NCBI RefSeq assembly: GCF_013393945.1
Contig: NZ_CP040297.1
Span: 3,504,001-3,568,000 of the forward strand
DNA: 64,000 nucleotides
Source of the DNA: Nostoc sp. TCL26-01
GTDB lineage: Bacteria > Cyanobacteriota > Cyanobacteriia > Cyanobacteriales > Nostocaceae
Direction of reading: 5' to 3'
The position numbers and the translations under genes are program-made. Positions within the stretch are counted from its first letter, which is position 1. Every line of letters starts with the position of its first letter. Under the pieces are notes generated by a model that had not been told where the DNA came from, made no database searches, and saw only the letters and a program-made list of their open reading frames with translations. Shown piece after piece: positions 27,905 to 37,174 of the stretch.

Positions 27905-30637
27905 ATGGTAAAGCTTAATGGCGCAAAATCCGCACGAGAGCGTTTCAATCTTTCCCGATTGGCGATTGAGTTTTCGTGGTTGACGGTGAGTTTTTGGATT
28001 GCCGTAGCGGTGGCTGGAATTTTGGCTTTCAGTTCCCTGAAGTATGCTTTGTTTCCAGATATTACCTTTCCGGTAGTGGTGGTAAATGCTACGGTTCCTC
28101 TGGAAACTGCTGTGGATACAGAAGCAAAGCTCACCATACCCATAGAAAAGCGCCTACAATCTATTAAGGGCTTAGAGGATTTGCGATCGGCTAGCTATCC
28201 GGGACAAGCTGCTGTTAGTCTGTCTTTTAGTGTGGGGACGAATCTGGAAACATCGGCTCGTAATGTGGAAACTGCCCTCAAACAGCTGACTCTCCCCCCA
28301 GGGGCAAGCTACAAAATTATTCCCTTGAATTTGAATGAGTCGGCAGCTGTGAGTTATGCCATTGAGAGTTCTACTCGCAGTTTGCCAGACTTAACTAAGT
28401 TAGCTCAAGACCAGATTACACCAGCGATCGCTAAATTACCAGGCGTTCTCAAAGTCTCACTTTTGGGCGCGCCGACGACATCACCTGCACCAACTGCTAC
28501 TCTAGCTTCAGGCGTTACACTAGTTAGGTTCAATGGTCAAGATGCTCTGGCATTTCAAGTGATTAAACGTGGTGATGCCAATACCTTAGAAGTAGTCGAT
28601 GAGGTGGAAAAAACCGTCAAGAAACTGCGGACTACCTTTAAAGATATTAATCTCACTCTAGCGGCGACTCAAGCCGAATATATCCGCCATGCTACCCAGT
28701 CAACCATCGATGCTTTAATCGAAGCTATTTTGTTGTCTGTGGTGGTAATTTTTCCCTTTTTGTGGAATTGGCGCGCGACATTTATTTCCGCCTTGGCAAT
28801 TCCTACGTCATTGTTAGCGACGTTTATCGTCATGGCGATTTACGGCTTTAACCTAGAGACAATTACATTGCTGGCTTTAGCCCTGGTAATTGGCAGTATT
28901 ATTGACGATGCGATCGTGGATGTGGAAAACATCATGCGGCATATCGAAGATGGGGAAAGTCCCAAGCAAGCCGCACTCTTAGCTACCAATGAAATCGGTT
29001 TAACAGTTACAGCAGCTACCTTAACAGCCGTAGCTGTTTTCTTACCCATCGGTTTAATGGGTGGAGTAATTGGTCAATTTTTCAAGCCATTTGGCATCAC
29101 TGTTTCCGCCGCTATGCTAGCTTCGATGCTAGTTGCCCGGACTTTATCGCCAGTTCTCGCTATTTACTGGCTCAAACCAGCTACAAGCACCTCCCGCCGT
29201 CGAGAAGGGCAATTTTGGCTCAACTTTACCCAAGGCTATCGCAACTTACTCCACTGGTCATTAAGCCACCGGAAAATAGTAGTAGCTTTAGCAATACTCA
29301 GTTTCATCGCTGGTATTGCCCTAATTCCCCTAATTCCCAAAGGCTTTATCCCTAAACTCGATCGCGGTGAGTTTAACATCACCTATACTGCACCTTTACC
29401 AAAGATTCCTAATGAGTTGTTGCAGTTGACAAGAGGACAAGGGGAAAGAGAGACGAGGGGACAAGGGGAAAGGGAGACAAGGGGACAAGGAGAGAATTCT
29501 TTCTCCCAATCCCCCACTCCCCCCATCTCCCAATCCCCCACTCTCCCCAACCCCCTCAACGACTCTCTTGAAGTGGCGAAGAAACTAGAGGCAGTCGTGA
29601 GAAAATCGCCGGATGTGGAAACAGTGTTTACTGTCGTGGGTACTCGTGAAGGTGAACCAAACAAAGGAACGCTATATGTCAAGCTAAAGGAGAAGCGCAA
29701 ACTCAAGACACCAGCATTACAAGACCAATTACGCTCCGAGTTACCTAGTCTTCCTGGTGTCACTACCAGTGTGGCAGATATTCAATTTATCGATACAGGT
29801 GAACAAAAACCTTTACAAGTAGCACTAAGAGGTAATAACTTAGAAACCCTCGGTCAAGCTACCCAGGCAATTAAAGACCGGATCTCGAAAATTTCTGGAT
29901 TTGTTGACGTGACAGTCACAGGTGCAGCCAATACTCCAGGCAAGATTTTACAAATTGAACGCTTGAACAATCAACGGGTAGCATATATCAGCGCTAACTT
30001 AAGTAAAGATTTCACTCTAGGTAGTGCTACAGACAAAATCGTGGCTGAAGCCAAAAAAGTGTTACCTAGTGATGTTACTTTAGACTTAGGAGGAGATTCT
30101 GCCCGTCAAAACGAAGTGTTTGGCAGTTTTGGTACAACTTTGCTGCTATCAGCACTTTGCATTGTTGTAGTACTGATTTTACTCTTCAAAAGTTGGGTAG
30201 ACCCGGTGGTAATTGGTGTTTCCTTACCCTTAGCTGTGGTGGGAGCAATGTTAGCATTACTGTTTACCAAAAGTGACTTCGGGATGATCTCACTGATTGG
30301 TTTTGTATTTTTGTTGGGATTAGCTAACAAAAATGCCATCTTGCTGGTAGATTACATTAACCAGCTACGTAACGCTGGGTTAGAACGCACAGAAGCAATT
30401 CTCAAAGCCGGGCCAGTGCGCTTGCGGCCAATTATGATGACAACAGCTTCCACCATTTTAGGGATGCTACCGATCGCTCTCGGTTTAGGTGCAGGTTCAG
30501 AATTGCGATCGCCAATGGCAGTAGCGATCGCAGGCGGGTTAGTCACATCGACAATTCTCAGTTTGATTGTTGTCCCAGTAGTCTACGCCATTTTGGACGA
30601 TTGGTTTCCTCGTTTTTCCCAGAAGGCAAAAAGCTGA
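27905..30637 (+). CDS. RND-family efflux permease (AcrB/HAE1-like)
   Basis: A 910-residue inner-membrane RND pump. It has an N-terminal helix (VSFWIAVAVAGILAFSSLKY), the FPDITFPVVVVNATVP strand, porter domains, and helix blocks with ALALVIGSIIDDAIVDVENI (paired Asp residues of the proton relay) and GFVFLLGLANKNAILLVDYI. It is shorter than AcrB (about 1050). Residues about 507-554 are a Gly/Arg/Glu- then Pro/Ser-rich insert (RGQGERETRGQGE) encoded by STRR DNA. No adaptor gene is adjacent. Its TGA overlaps the hpnA ATG by one base, so it leads an RND-hpnA-hpnH unit. Substrate not shown. Confidence 0.88.
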   Translation: MVKLNGAKSARERFNLSRLAIEFSWLTVSFWIAVAVAGILAFSSLKYALFPDITFPVVVVNATVPLETAVDTEAKLTIPIEKRLQSIKGLEDLRSASYPGQAAVSLSFSVGTNLETSARNVETALKQLTLPPGASYKIIPLNLNESAAVSYAIESSTRSLPDLTKLAQDQITPAIAKLPGVLKVSLLGAPTTSPAPTATLASGVTLVRFNGQDALAFQVIKRGDANTLEVVDEVEKTVKKLRTTFKDINLTLAATQAEYIRHATQSTIDALIEAILLSVVVIFPFLWNWRATFISALAIPTSLLATFIVMAIYGFNLETITLLALALVIGSIIDDAIVDVENIMRHIEDGESPKQAALLATNEIGLTVTAATLTAVAVFLPIGLMGGVIGQFFKPFGITVSAAMLASMLVARTLSPVLAIYWLKPATSTSRRREGQFWLNFTQGYRNLLHWSLSHRKIVVALAILSFIAGIALIPLIPKGFIPKLDRGEFNITYTAPLPKIPNELLQLTRGQGERETRGQGERETRGQGENSFSQSPTPPISQSPTLPNPLNDSLEVAKKLEAVVRKSPDVETVFTVVGTREGEPNKGTLYVKLKEKRKLKTPALQDQLRSELPSLPGVTTSVADIQFIDTGEQKPLQVALRGNNLETLGQATQAIKDRISKISGFVDVTVTGAANTPGKILQIERLNNQRVAYISANLSKDFTLGSATDKIVAEAKKVLPSDVTLDLGGDSARQNEVFGSFGTTLLLSALCIVVVLILLFKSWVDPVVIGVSLPLAVVGAMLALLFTKSDFGMISLIGFVFLLGLANKNAILLVDYINQLRNAGLERTEAILKAGPVRLRPIMMTTASTILGMLPIALGLGAGSELRSPMAVAIAGGLVTSTILSLIVVPVVYAILDDWFPRFSQKAKS

Positions 30638-31620
30638 TGCGTGTATTTGTCACCGGGAGTACTGGTTTTATTGGGGCTAATTTGGTGCGATTGTTATTGC
30701 AACAAGGATATACAGTCAAAACCTTAGTCCGCCCCAACAGCAATCTGGGTAATTTACACAGGTTAGATGTAGAAATTGTCCAAGGCGATTTTCATGATCA
30801 ACATTTGTGGCGACAAATGTCTGGTTGTCGCTACCTGTTTCATGTCGCCGCCCAGTATTCTCTATGGCAAAAAGACCGTGATTCACTCTATCACAACAAT
30901 GTTTTAGGTACTTGTCATGTCCTAGATGCAGCCCAAAAAGCCGGAATTGAACGCACTGTTTACACCAGTTCTGTGGCGGCGATTGGGGTGGGTGCGTCTG
31001 GTGTGGTTGTCGATGAAACTCATCAAAGTCCAGTAGACAAGCTGGTGGGAGATTACAAAAAATCTAAATTTCTGGCCGAACAAGAAGCTATCCAAGCCGT
31101 TGCTAAAGGACAAGACATTGTGATCGTTAATCCCAGCACCCCTATCGGCCCTTTTGATATTAAACCCACACCCACAGGCGACATTATTTTACGCTTCTTG
31201 CGGCGACAAATGCCCGCCTATGTAAACACCGGACTCAATTTAATCGATGTGCGAGATGTGGCTTGGGGACATTTACTAGCTTTAGAACGAGGGAAAATAG
31301 GCGATCGCTATATTTTAGGTCATCAAAACCTCACCCTCAAACAATTGCTAGAACAACTCGCAGATATCACAGGTATCCCCGCACCCCAAACAACAGTCCC
31401 TAACTGGCTACCCCTAACTGTCGCCTGGATTGACGAAAAGATTCTCGCACCTTTAGGCAAAACTCCCTCAGTCCCTTTAGATGGTGTGCGGATGGCACAA
31501 CAGGCAATGTATTACAATCCTGACAAAGCCATCAGAGAATTAGGCTTACCCCAATCCCCCATAAATAGCGCCCTCAAAGACGCTGTAGATTGGTTTGTAG
31601 CCAATGGATATGTCAATTAA
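30637..31620 (+). CDS. hpnA: Hopanoid-associated sugar epimerase/dehydratase HpnA
   Basis: A 327-residue NAD(P)-dependent extended short-chain dehydrogenase. The nucleotide motif is TGSTGFIG (residues 6-13), with active-site Ser at about 111-112, Tyr140 and Lys144 (YKKSK). It matches the HpnA group, which is found in hopanoid clusters and presumed to act on the side-chain sugar; its exact reaction is not settled. The start overlaps the RND stop as TGATG, implying translational coupling. hpnH follows after 93 bases, supporting the hopanoid context. Confidence 0.88.
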   Translation: MRVFVTGSTGFIGANLVRLLLQQGYTVKTLVRPNSNLGNLHRLDVEIVQGDFHDQHLWRQMSGCRYLFHVAAQYSLWQKDRDSLYHNNVLGTCHVLDAAQKAGIERTVYTSSVAAIGVGASGVVVDETHQSPVDKLVGDYKKSKFLAEQEAIQAVAKGQDIVIVNPSTPIGPFDIKPTPTGDIILRFLRRQMPAYVNTGLNLIDVRDVAWGHLLALERGKIGDRYILGHQNLTLKQLLEQLADITGIPAPQTTVPNWLPLTVAWIDEKILAPLGKTPSVPLDGVRMAQQAMYYNPDKAIRELGLPQSPINSALKDAVDWFVANGYVN

Positions 31621-31713
31621 GTTTGTCGTGAAGATGTTACATGATCACAATAAGAACTAAATTCCTTCAGACAAACTGTGGTTTGATCTATATAAAGAGG
31701 AGTGATACAAAAA

Positions 31714-32730
31714 ATGGCCATTAATCTACAACAAGCTATAGACATCGGTAAGTATCTGGTAACTCAGCGTGTTTTGGGACGCAAAAAGTTTCCTTTAGTA
31801 TTGATGCTAGAACCACTGTTTCGCTGTAATTTGGCGTGTTCTGGTTGCGGTAAGATTCAGCATCCCGCAGAAATCTTGAAGCAAAATCTCACACCAGCAC
31901 AGTGTTTTGCCGCCGTAGAAGAGTGTGGTGCGCCGGTGGTTTCCATTCCTGGGGGTGAACCGTTGCTGCATCCTCAGATTGATGAGATTGTCAAGGGATT
32001 GATAGAACGCAAAAAGTATATTTATTTATGTACCAATGGTTTGTTACTAGAAAAAAGCCTCGATAAGTTTCAACCTTCCCCTTACCTGACTTTTAGCGTC
32101 CATCTAGATGGTCTGCGGGAATGGCATGATAAATGTGTGGATCGTCAAGGGGTGTTTGATATCGCAGTGAAAGCTATCAAAGCCGCTAAAGCTAGAGGAT
32201 TTAGAGTCACCACCAACACCACGATTTTTGATGGTTGCGATACTCAGGAAATGCAGGAGTTTTTCGACTTCTTGGAAACCCTCAATACTGATGGGATGAT
32301 GATTTCCCCCGGTTACAGTTACGAGTGGGCCCCAGATCAAGATCATTTCCTCAAACTAGAACAAACCCGCGCCTTATTCAGAGAAATTCTTGCACCCCAT
32401 ACGGCTGGTAAGAAAAACTGGAATTTCAATCACAATCCCTTATTTCTCGATTTTCTCATCGGTGAGAAGGATTATGAGTGTACACCTTGGGGTAGTCCTA
32501 GTTATAGTGTTCTCGGTTGGCAAAAACCTTGTTATCTGATGAATGAAGGTCATTATGCCACTTTTAAAGAATTACTAGAACAAACCGACTGGAGTCAATA
32601 TGGTCGTGCTAGTGGTAATCCTAAGTGCGCTGATTGTATGGTTCACTGTGGTTATGAACCCACAGCCGCAGTGGATGCAATGCAGCCGCAAAATATTGCC
32701 CGTTCTCTAGGGACGGTGTTTGGTAGGTAA
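31714..32730 (+). CDS. hpnH: Radical SAM adenosylhopane synthase HpnH
   Basis: HpnH uses a 4Fe-4S cluster and SAM to join the 5'-deoxyadenosyl radical to diploptene, giving adenosylhopane. The 338-residue product has the radical-SAM cysteines Cys38, Cys42 and Cys45 (CNLACSGC), followed by the [10 protein letters not shown] segment. C-terminal cysteines ([12 protein letters not shown]) resemble the family's SPASM-like tail. The ATG at 31714 follows GAGGAG; a GTG at 31702 overlaps that ribosome site and is unlikely. It ends the RND-hpnA-hpnH unit; no squalene-hopene cyclase is nearby. Confidence 0.92.
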   Translation: MAINLQQAIDIGKYLVTQRVLGRKKFPLVLMLEPLFRCNLACSGCGKIQHPAEILKQNLTPAQCFAAVEECGAPVVSIPGGEPLLHPQIDEIVKGLIERKKYIYLCTNGLLLEKSLDKFQPSPYLTFSVHLDGLREWHDKCVDRQGVFDIAVKAIKAAKARGFRVTTNTTIFDGCDTQEMQEFFDFLETLNTDGMMISPGYSYEWAPDQDHFLKLEQTRALFREILAPHTAGKKNWNFNHNPLFLDFLIGEKDYECTPWGSPSYSVLGWQKPCYLMNEGHYATFKELLEQTDWSQYGRASGNPKCADCMVHCGYEPTAAVDAMQPQNIARSLGTVFGR

Positions 32731-32738
32731 GTTTTCAG

Positions 32739-32805
32739 CTTTGTGTCTTTGTGTCTCTGTGGTGAAAAATATTTTATTTAACCACAAAGGCACGGAGACA
32801 CAGAG
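32739..32805. terminator. Inverted repeat after hpnH
   Basis: TTTGTGTCTCTGTGGT-type sequence on the left pairs imperfectly with ACCACAAAGGCACGGAGACA and CAGAG on the right. It is a common cyanobacterial intergenic palindrome and probably ends the hpnH transcript. Confidence 0.6.
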
Positions 32806-32855
32806 GAATTGGTTGCTGGAAGTGGGATGTTAAAGTCACTGTGAAAAAGCAATGC

Positions 32856-33128
32856 TTACCCTACAAGTTGATCATTAGTTGTTGATGCTGTATGGCCAGG
32901 TATGCGTAAATGGGCATAAACACCACTAAGTTGAATCTGTTCTGGTGGTTGGCGTAGGCTGATACAGCATCTTTGCACTGCGGCTTGGTATTCTCGCCAT
33001 TGCTGACGTATGGCTTTACTGGCAGCATCGTTACCTAAGTCTGCAAATTTTAATCCAGCTCTACTTAACCAAATCTCTACGTCTTTCGTTTCACCAATCA
33101 GTTCTGGTGATAAATAAATGTTTTCCAT
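32856..33128 (-). CDS. Small protein, unrecognised
   Basis: A 90-residue protein starting MENIYLSPELIGETKDVEIW. The middle is helical and basic (AASKAIRQQWREYQAAVQRC), with two adjacent Cys residues, and the C-terminus is polar. No signal, membrane helix or known motif is seen. It runs against hpnH and is separated from it by the inverted repeat. The frame is uninterrupted and composition is protein-like, so it is probably real. Confidence 0.5.
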   Translation of the reverse strand: MENIYLSPELIGETKDVEIWLSRAGLKFADLGNDAASKAIRQQWREYQAAVQRCCISLRQPPEQIQLSGVYAHLRIPGHTASTTNDQLVG

Positions 33129-33310
33129 GATTTTTAGATATTTTATGACTAAATAAATGTCTTTAAATCAAATTTAATTTTCCTGATGAAGAATAGCAAA
33201 CATTATTTTTTGTTAAACAAATAATTAAAAGTAATTGACAAATAAAATTTTCTGTGCATTCGGTATTAAAGTAAAATTTGGGTAGAGATAGATGATCAAG
33301 TGAAAAGCCT

Positions 33311-33892
33311 ATGACCATATCTGTCAAAAAATTCACCCTAGATGAGTATCTTGCTTATGATGATGGCACGGATGTTCGTTATGAACTTGTGGATGGAGAG
33401 TTAGTCGAAATGCCACCAGAAAGCGATCGCAATAACTTAATTTCTCTCTATCTGCTGTCAAAGTTTCTCAAGTTTGTGCCGATTCAACTCATCCGTCATA
33501 AAGATACAGAACTCGTAGTAATAGGTAATCGGACTCGTGTACGACTACCGGATTTGATGATATTACGAGAATTATTAGCAGCCCTCTCTGGAGGGCGAGC
33601 AACAATTACGCCAGATATGCCTTCTCCGGCAATGGTGGTTGAGGTTGTCTCGCCGGGAAAGGTGAATGAAGATAGAGACTACCGCTATAAGCGTTCTGAG
33701 TATGCAGCACGGGGTATCCCTGAATATTGGATTGTTGATGCCGAGAAAGGTCGAATTACCTTGCTGACTTTGGTAGATGGATTGTATGAAGAAGTTGTGT
33801 TTCAGGGAACAGACATGATTAAGTCAGCAACTTTTCCCATGTTGGATATGACAGCAGTCGAGGTGTTGACGGCTGGACAAGGGCAATTATAA
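33311..33892 (+). CDS. Uma2-family PD-(D/E)XK protein (DUF820), copy 1
   Basis: A 193-residue protein of the Uma2 family, widely expanded in cyanobacteria. The nuclease-like core is visible: YELVDGELVEMPP, the metal Asp in RVRLPDLMILRE, the VVEVVSPG motif with Glu, and a downstream Lys/Tyr segment (YRYKRSEYAARGIPEYWIVD). All putative catalytic residues are present. The family has a restriction-endonuclease-like fold, but its physiological role is not established. The ATG at 33311 is the first start after an AT-rich spacer. Confidence 0.9.
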   Translation: MTISVKKFTLDEYLAYDDGTDVRYELVDGELVEMPPESDRNNLISLYLLSKFLKFVPIQLIRHKDTELVVIGNRTRVRLPDLMILRELLAALSGGRATITPDMPSPAMVVEVVSPGKVNEDRDYRYKRSEYAARGIPEYWIVDAEKGRITLLTLVDGLYEEVVFQGTDMIKSATFPMLDMTAVEVLTAGQGQL

Positions 33893-33983
33893 TCGCTTTG
33901 GCTAATAGACGGATCGCTATCCCGATTTCTGCACTAATTTTTGTAAAAGCTAATGAAAGCAAGCATGAGAGGAACTAAAGCCA

Positions 33984-34724
33984 GTGCAAATCACTAAGCG
34001 CAATGTCGAGTTGAGAGTAGATGACAGCTTGATGCGTGTGTATGTCGCTTCTCCCAAGCCAGCTGGAGTTTACCCAGGTATTTTATTTTACAGTGATATA
34101 TATCAATTGGGTGATCCAATCATTCGTTTAGCCAACTACTTGGCAGGGTATGGTTATGTAGTAGCCGCACCAGAAATTTTTCATCGTCTTGAGCCGATTG
34201 GTTTAGCAATTACACCAGATGATTTAGGTAGAATGCGGGGTAACGACGATGCACGACGAACAGCGATCGCTGAATATGATGCTGATTGTCAAGCTGTAAT
34301 TGAGTTTTTAAAAGCTGAGAGTTCTGTTAACCCCGATAAAATTGGTACTCTGGGCTTTTGTATTGGCGGACATTTAGCCTTTCGGGCAGGCTTTGCCCAG
34401 GAAATTAAAGCCTCGGTTTGCTGCTATCCTACAGGTATTCCCAGTGGTAAGTTGGGTAAAGGGGTAGCTGATACTATCCAGAGGGTAAGTGAAATCAAAG
34501 GCAAAATGTTACTTGTCCTGGGTACACTTGATCCGCATATCCCCGAACACGACCGACAAGTTTTAATTAAAGCCATTGAAGATGCTGGTATTGTTCACAA
34601 AGTAGTTTTATACTCAGCTGAACATACCTTCATGCGTGATGACGGTTATCGTTATGATTCTGTTGCAGCTACAGCCGCCTGGGCAGAAATTATTGATTTT
34701 TTAGCATTAGCCATCAGTCATTAG
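33984..34724 (+). CDS. Dienelactone hydrolase family protein
   Basis: A 246-residue alpha/beta hydrolase with a GTG start. The dienelactone-hydrolase triad is visible: nucleophile Cys126 in GFCIGG, Asp183 in LGTLDPHIP and His214 in SAEHTFM. A Cys in place of Ser at the nucleophile elbow is characteristic of the family. These enzymes open lactones in aromatic-compound degradation, but no such pathway genes are nearby, so the substrate is unknown. A coiled-coil gene converges on it 43 bases downstream. Confidence 0.9.
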   Translation: MQITKRNVELRVDDSLMRVYVASPKPAGVYPGILFYSDIYQLGDPIIRLANYLAGYGYVVAAPEIFHRLEPIGLAITPDDLGRMRGNDDARRTAIAEYDADCQAVIEFLKAESSVNPDKIGTLGFCIGGHLAFRAGFAQEIKASVCCYPTGIPSGKLGKGVADTIQRVSEIKGKMLLVLGTLDPHIPEHDRQVLIKAIEDAGIVHKVVLYSAEHTFMRDDGYRYDSVAATAAWAEIIDFLALAISH

Positions 34725-34767
34725 TTCTTCTCTAGGTCGAAATGATAGTCAAGAGTACGCGCTAACC

Positions 34768-35244
34768 CTACTTTCCCACACCCCCAGCTCGTTCCCGTGC
34801 TAGGCTATCTATGGCATCACCCAACGCAGTGGTTAAGCTTTTACGGGTTTGGGCGTGGTTTTCTTGCTCTGTTTTTAAGGATTGGCGTAAGCGATCGCAT
34901 TCTGGGATTAAAGCAGTCAATTTAGCTTGCAATTCCTCTACCGATTGGAGTTGGGCTACTTCTTGCTGGATAACTGTGGGATCTTGAGACTCAGGTAAGA
35001 TTTCGCCATCAATTCCTTTGAGCTTTTGGATTTCTGCTTTGAGGGAGGTAATTGTTTGCCGAAACAAATCCGCGTCAGTACGGCGTTGTTGTGCTTCTGT
35101 ATTGTAGAGTTTGCGCCATTTTTCGGCACTTTCCCAGGCTGTATCCCGTTCTTGCTGCTGTTCTACTAGCTGTTGCTTCAGTGTTTGAATTTCTGCTAAC
35201 CACTGTTGTGTGAGGTGTTGACCAATTTCCGTACTTTCAGCCAT
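34768..35244 (-). CDS. Coiled-coil protein, unrecognised
   Basis: A 158-residue, Gln/Glu/Lys-rich protein. Nearly the whole length is heptad-like (TLKQQLVEQQQERDTAWESA, FRQTITSLKAEIQKLKG, LQAKLTALIPECDRLRQSLK), interrupted by a short Pro/Gly break (IDGEILPESQDP). No other domain is seen. Such proteins often act as scaffolds or partners of filament proteins, but nothing here says which. It converges on the dienelactone hydrolase gene. Likely a real gene. Confidence 0.65.
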   Translation of the reverse strand: MAESTEIGQHLTQQWLAEIQTLKQQLVEQQQERDTAWESAEKWRKLYNTEAQQRRTDADLFRQTITSLKAEIQKLKGIDGEILPESQDPTVIQQEVAQLQSVEELQAKLTALIPECDRLRQSLKTEQENHAQTRKSLTTALGDAIDSLARERAGGVGK

Positions 35245-35318
35245 TTTTTTATTTATCCATACAACTATCGAACTAATGTATACATTGTTCCCCGGAAAAA
35301 TCTACCCGTAATGATTCT

Positions 35319-35885
35319 TTATATTAATCCCAATTTCAGCCACCCAAATAATTCCCCAACAGATAACTGCAAATCTAAAAAATCTGGGACAGGTAAAATA
35401 TCATCAAATTGCCGTTTAACTTCCGGTAATTGATTTGGTAAAAAACAAATTACTGCTTTTTCTTCTGGATCAATTAACCATCCTAAACGGGTTTGATGGC
35501 GTAAGCAAAACAGTATATTGTCTGTCACCCGTGTTTGCGATTGCTCAGGTGAGAGAATTTCAATTGTCCAGTCGGGAGGAATTGCAAAAGTATTAGCTAC
35601 CTCACCATCTGCATCAAATGGAATGTTTTCCCAACGAAATACTGCAATATCTGGAACAATTGAACGTCCAGAAAATGTACATCTCAATTCGGGAAAAGCA
35701 TAAGCAGTTTTACTTGGCAATCCTACCTGATTAATTCCATCGGCAAGACGAATTTGCAGAGTACTGTGTTTTCCTTGAGGCATAGGTTTTAAATATATAT
35801 AACCATTAATAAATTCTTTAGTCGGTTTTGTTTCTGGAAGGGCTAAAAATTCAGCTAGAGTTAGGGGTTTGCTAGTTGTTTGCAT
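35319..35885 (-). CDS. Uma2-family PD-(D/E)XK protein, copy 2 (altered Lys)
   Basis: A 188-residue Uma2 protein starting MQTTSKPLTLAEFLALPETK. The core motifs VPDIAVFRW (Asp) and WTIEILSPEQ (Glu) are present. At the position where the family usually has a catalytic Lys, before the helix leading to GWLID, this copy reads TRVTDNILFCLRH, apparently with Asn. It may therefore be inactive as a nuclease. It shares little sequence with the Uma2 proteins at 33311 and 61386, so they are not recent duplicates. Confidence 0.85.
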   Translation of the reverse strand: MQTTSKPLTLAEFLALPETKPTKEFINGYIYLKPMPQGKHSTLQIRLADGINQVGLPSKTAYAFPELRCTFSGRSIVPDIAVFRWENIPFDADGEVANTFAIPPDWTIEILSPEQSQTRVTDNILFCLRHQTRLGWLIDPEEKAVICFLPNQLPEVKRQFDDILPVPDFLDLQLSVGELFGWLKLGLI

Positions 35886-35925
35886 AGGAATTGTTGGTTT
35901 AGGCGATGATTCTATTATCTAGATT

Positions 35926-36867
35926 TCACGGTGTTGTGTCTAAAGTTGGGGATGGTGTTGCTCCTCTTGTAGGCGATCGCACATCTGGAGATAAACTAAT
36001 TAAATCGTCAATATTGCGTTTCATCGTTTTACAAATGGCATCTAAGGGTAAATCATTAGCATCGTAACCAAAGGGATTTTCTATCTCTAAACCAATGGCT
36101 TCAATTCCAAATAAAGTAAAGCTCACCAAAGCTGTAATTAAACCTGTCCACCAGCTTAAACTCTCCACCATCTGAAAAGGTAAGAGAACACAATACAGCA
36201 ACAACAATTGTTTGAGGTGAATAGAATATGCCAGAGGCATCGGTGTTTTTAAAATTCTTTCGCAAGCCCCTAAATTATCTACTAAATTATTGAGTAATTC
36301 TTGTATAGATGTTAACTGATAGCTATTTAAGCGATTGCGAGTATACTGATGTTGGAGATAATCCCCAATCCAAAAAGCTATTTCTAAGGGTGGGTTATTC
36401 ATGCCCTGAAGTTTAAAATATCTGGAAGATGACATTAATTCTTCTAACTCGCTGTTGACATTTTCACAACGCAAATGTAACTTTGTCGCCACAGCAAAGG
36501 CTACTAGCAATTTTAAAACAGCTATTTTGTCATTTCTATCTGTCGATGAATTTTCATCCACAGACACCCAAATCTGTCTAGCTAGATTACGAGTATGATT
36601 GACGATGGAACCCCAGCATTTTCTTCCTTCCCAAAAACGTTCATAAGCTGTGTTTGTGCGAAAAACTAATAATAAACCCAACACAATACTAGGGATGACA
36701 GTGCCTAAAATGGGTTGAGAAACAGGTATTTTCAAATAATACAACAGAGAAATTAACACCCCAAACAAGCCACAACAAATCACGCGCTGATAAATTGAGA
36801 CAATAACTGAACCTTTAAGTTGCAAAGCTTGTCGAAACCATTGTTTTTTTTCCCAAGTCATTTTCAT
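35926..36867 (-). CDS. Bestrophin-family (UPF0187) channel-like protein
   Basis: A 313-residue membrane protein starting MKMTWEKKQWFRQALQLKGS. Two N-terminal helices (VICCGLFGVLISLLYYLKIP; LGTVIPSIVLGLLLVFRTNT) are followed by the bestrophin signature AYERFWEGRKCWGSIVNHTR. Two further helices lie in the C-terminal half, and FGIEAIGLEIENPFGYDAND closes the domain. Bacterial homologues form pentameric ion channels; cyanobacterial and plastid relatives are discussed in anion or bicarbonate transport. The last residues (RSPTRGATPSP) are low-complexity. Ion specificity cannot be read from sequence. Confidence 0.88.
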   Translation of the reverse strand: MKMTWEKKQWFRQALQLKGSVIVSIYQRVICCGLFGVLISLLYYLKIPVSQPILGTVIPSIVLGLLLVFRTNTAYERFWEGRKCWGSIVNHTRNLARQIWVSVDENSSTDRNDKIAVLKLLVAFAVATKLHLRCENVNSELEELMSSSRYFKLQGMNNPPLEIAFWIGDYLQHQYTRNRLNSYQLTSIQELLNNLVDNLGACERILKTPMPLAYSIHLKQLLLLYCVLLPFQMVESLSWWTGLITALVSFTLFGIEAIGLEIENPFGYDANDLPLDAICKTMKRNIDDLISLSPDVRSPTRGATPSPTLDTTP

Positions 36868-36999
36868 AACCTAATTACTTCAGCAAGTATCTGGTGATTT
36901 AAAAATCATAACTCTAGATGTAGGATTTATACTTAATTTTTCCAATACACGTAGTACCCGAATTTCTCACGAAATTTATCAAACTGAAGTCCAGAGACT

Positions 37000-37061
37000 G
37001 TAGGGGCGGGTTAACCAGATATTCGTGAATGATTGAAGCATATTTGTGAACCCGCCCCTAC
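37000..37061. repeat. Inverted repeat (GTAGGGGCGGGTT ... AACCCGCCCCTAC)
   Basis: Thirteen-base perfect arms enclose about 36 bases in which ATATTCGTGAA and ATATTTGTGAA also occur. It is a small palindromic repeat 10 bases from the element that starts at 37072. Confidence 0.8.
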
Positions 37062-37174
37062 CGTTTTGTAAAAGGATGTTTTAAAAGTCCTTGATGATGT
37101 ATCAAATATTTTTCGATCCCCCTAAATCCCCCTTAAAAAGGGGGACTTTAATTCCGGTTCCCCCCTTTTTAAGG

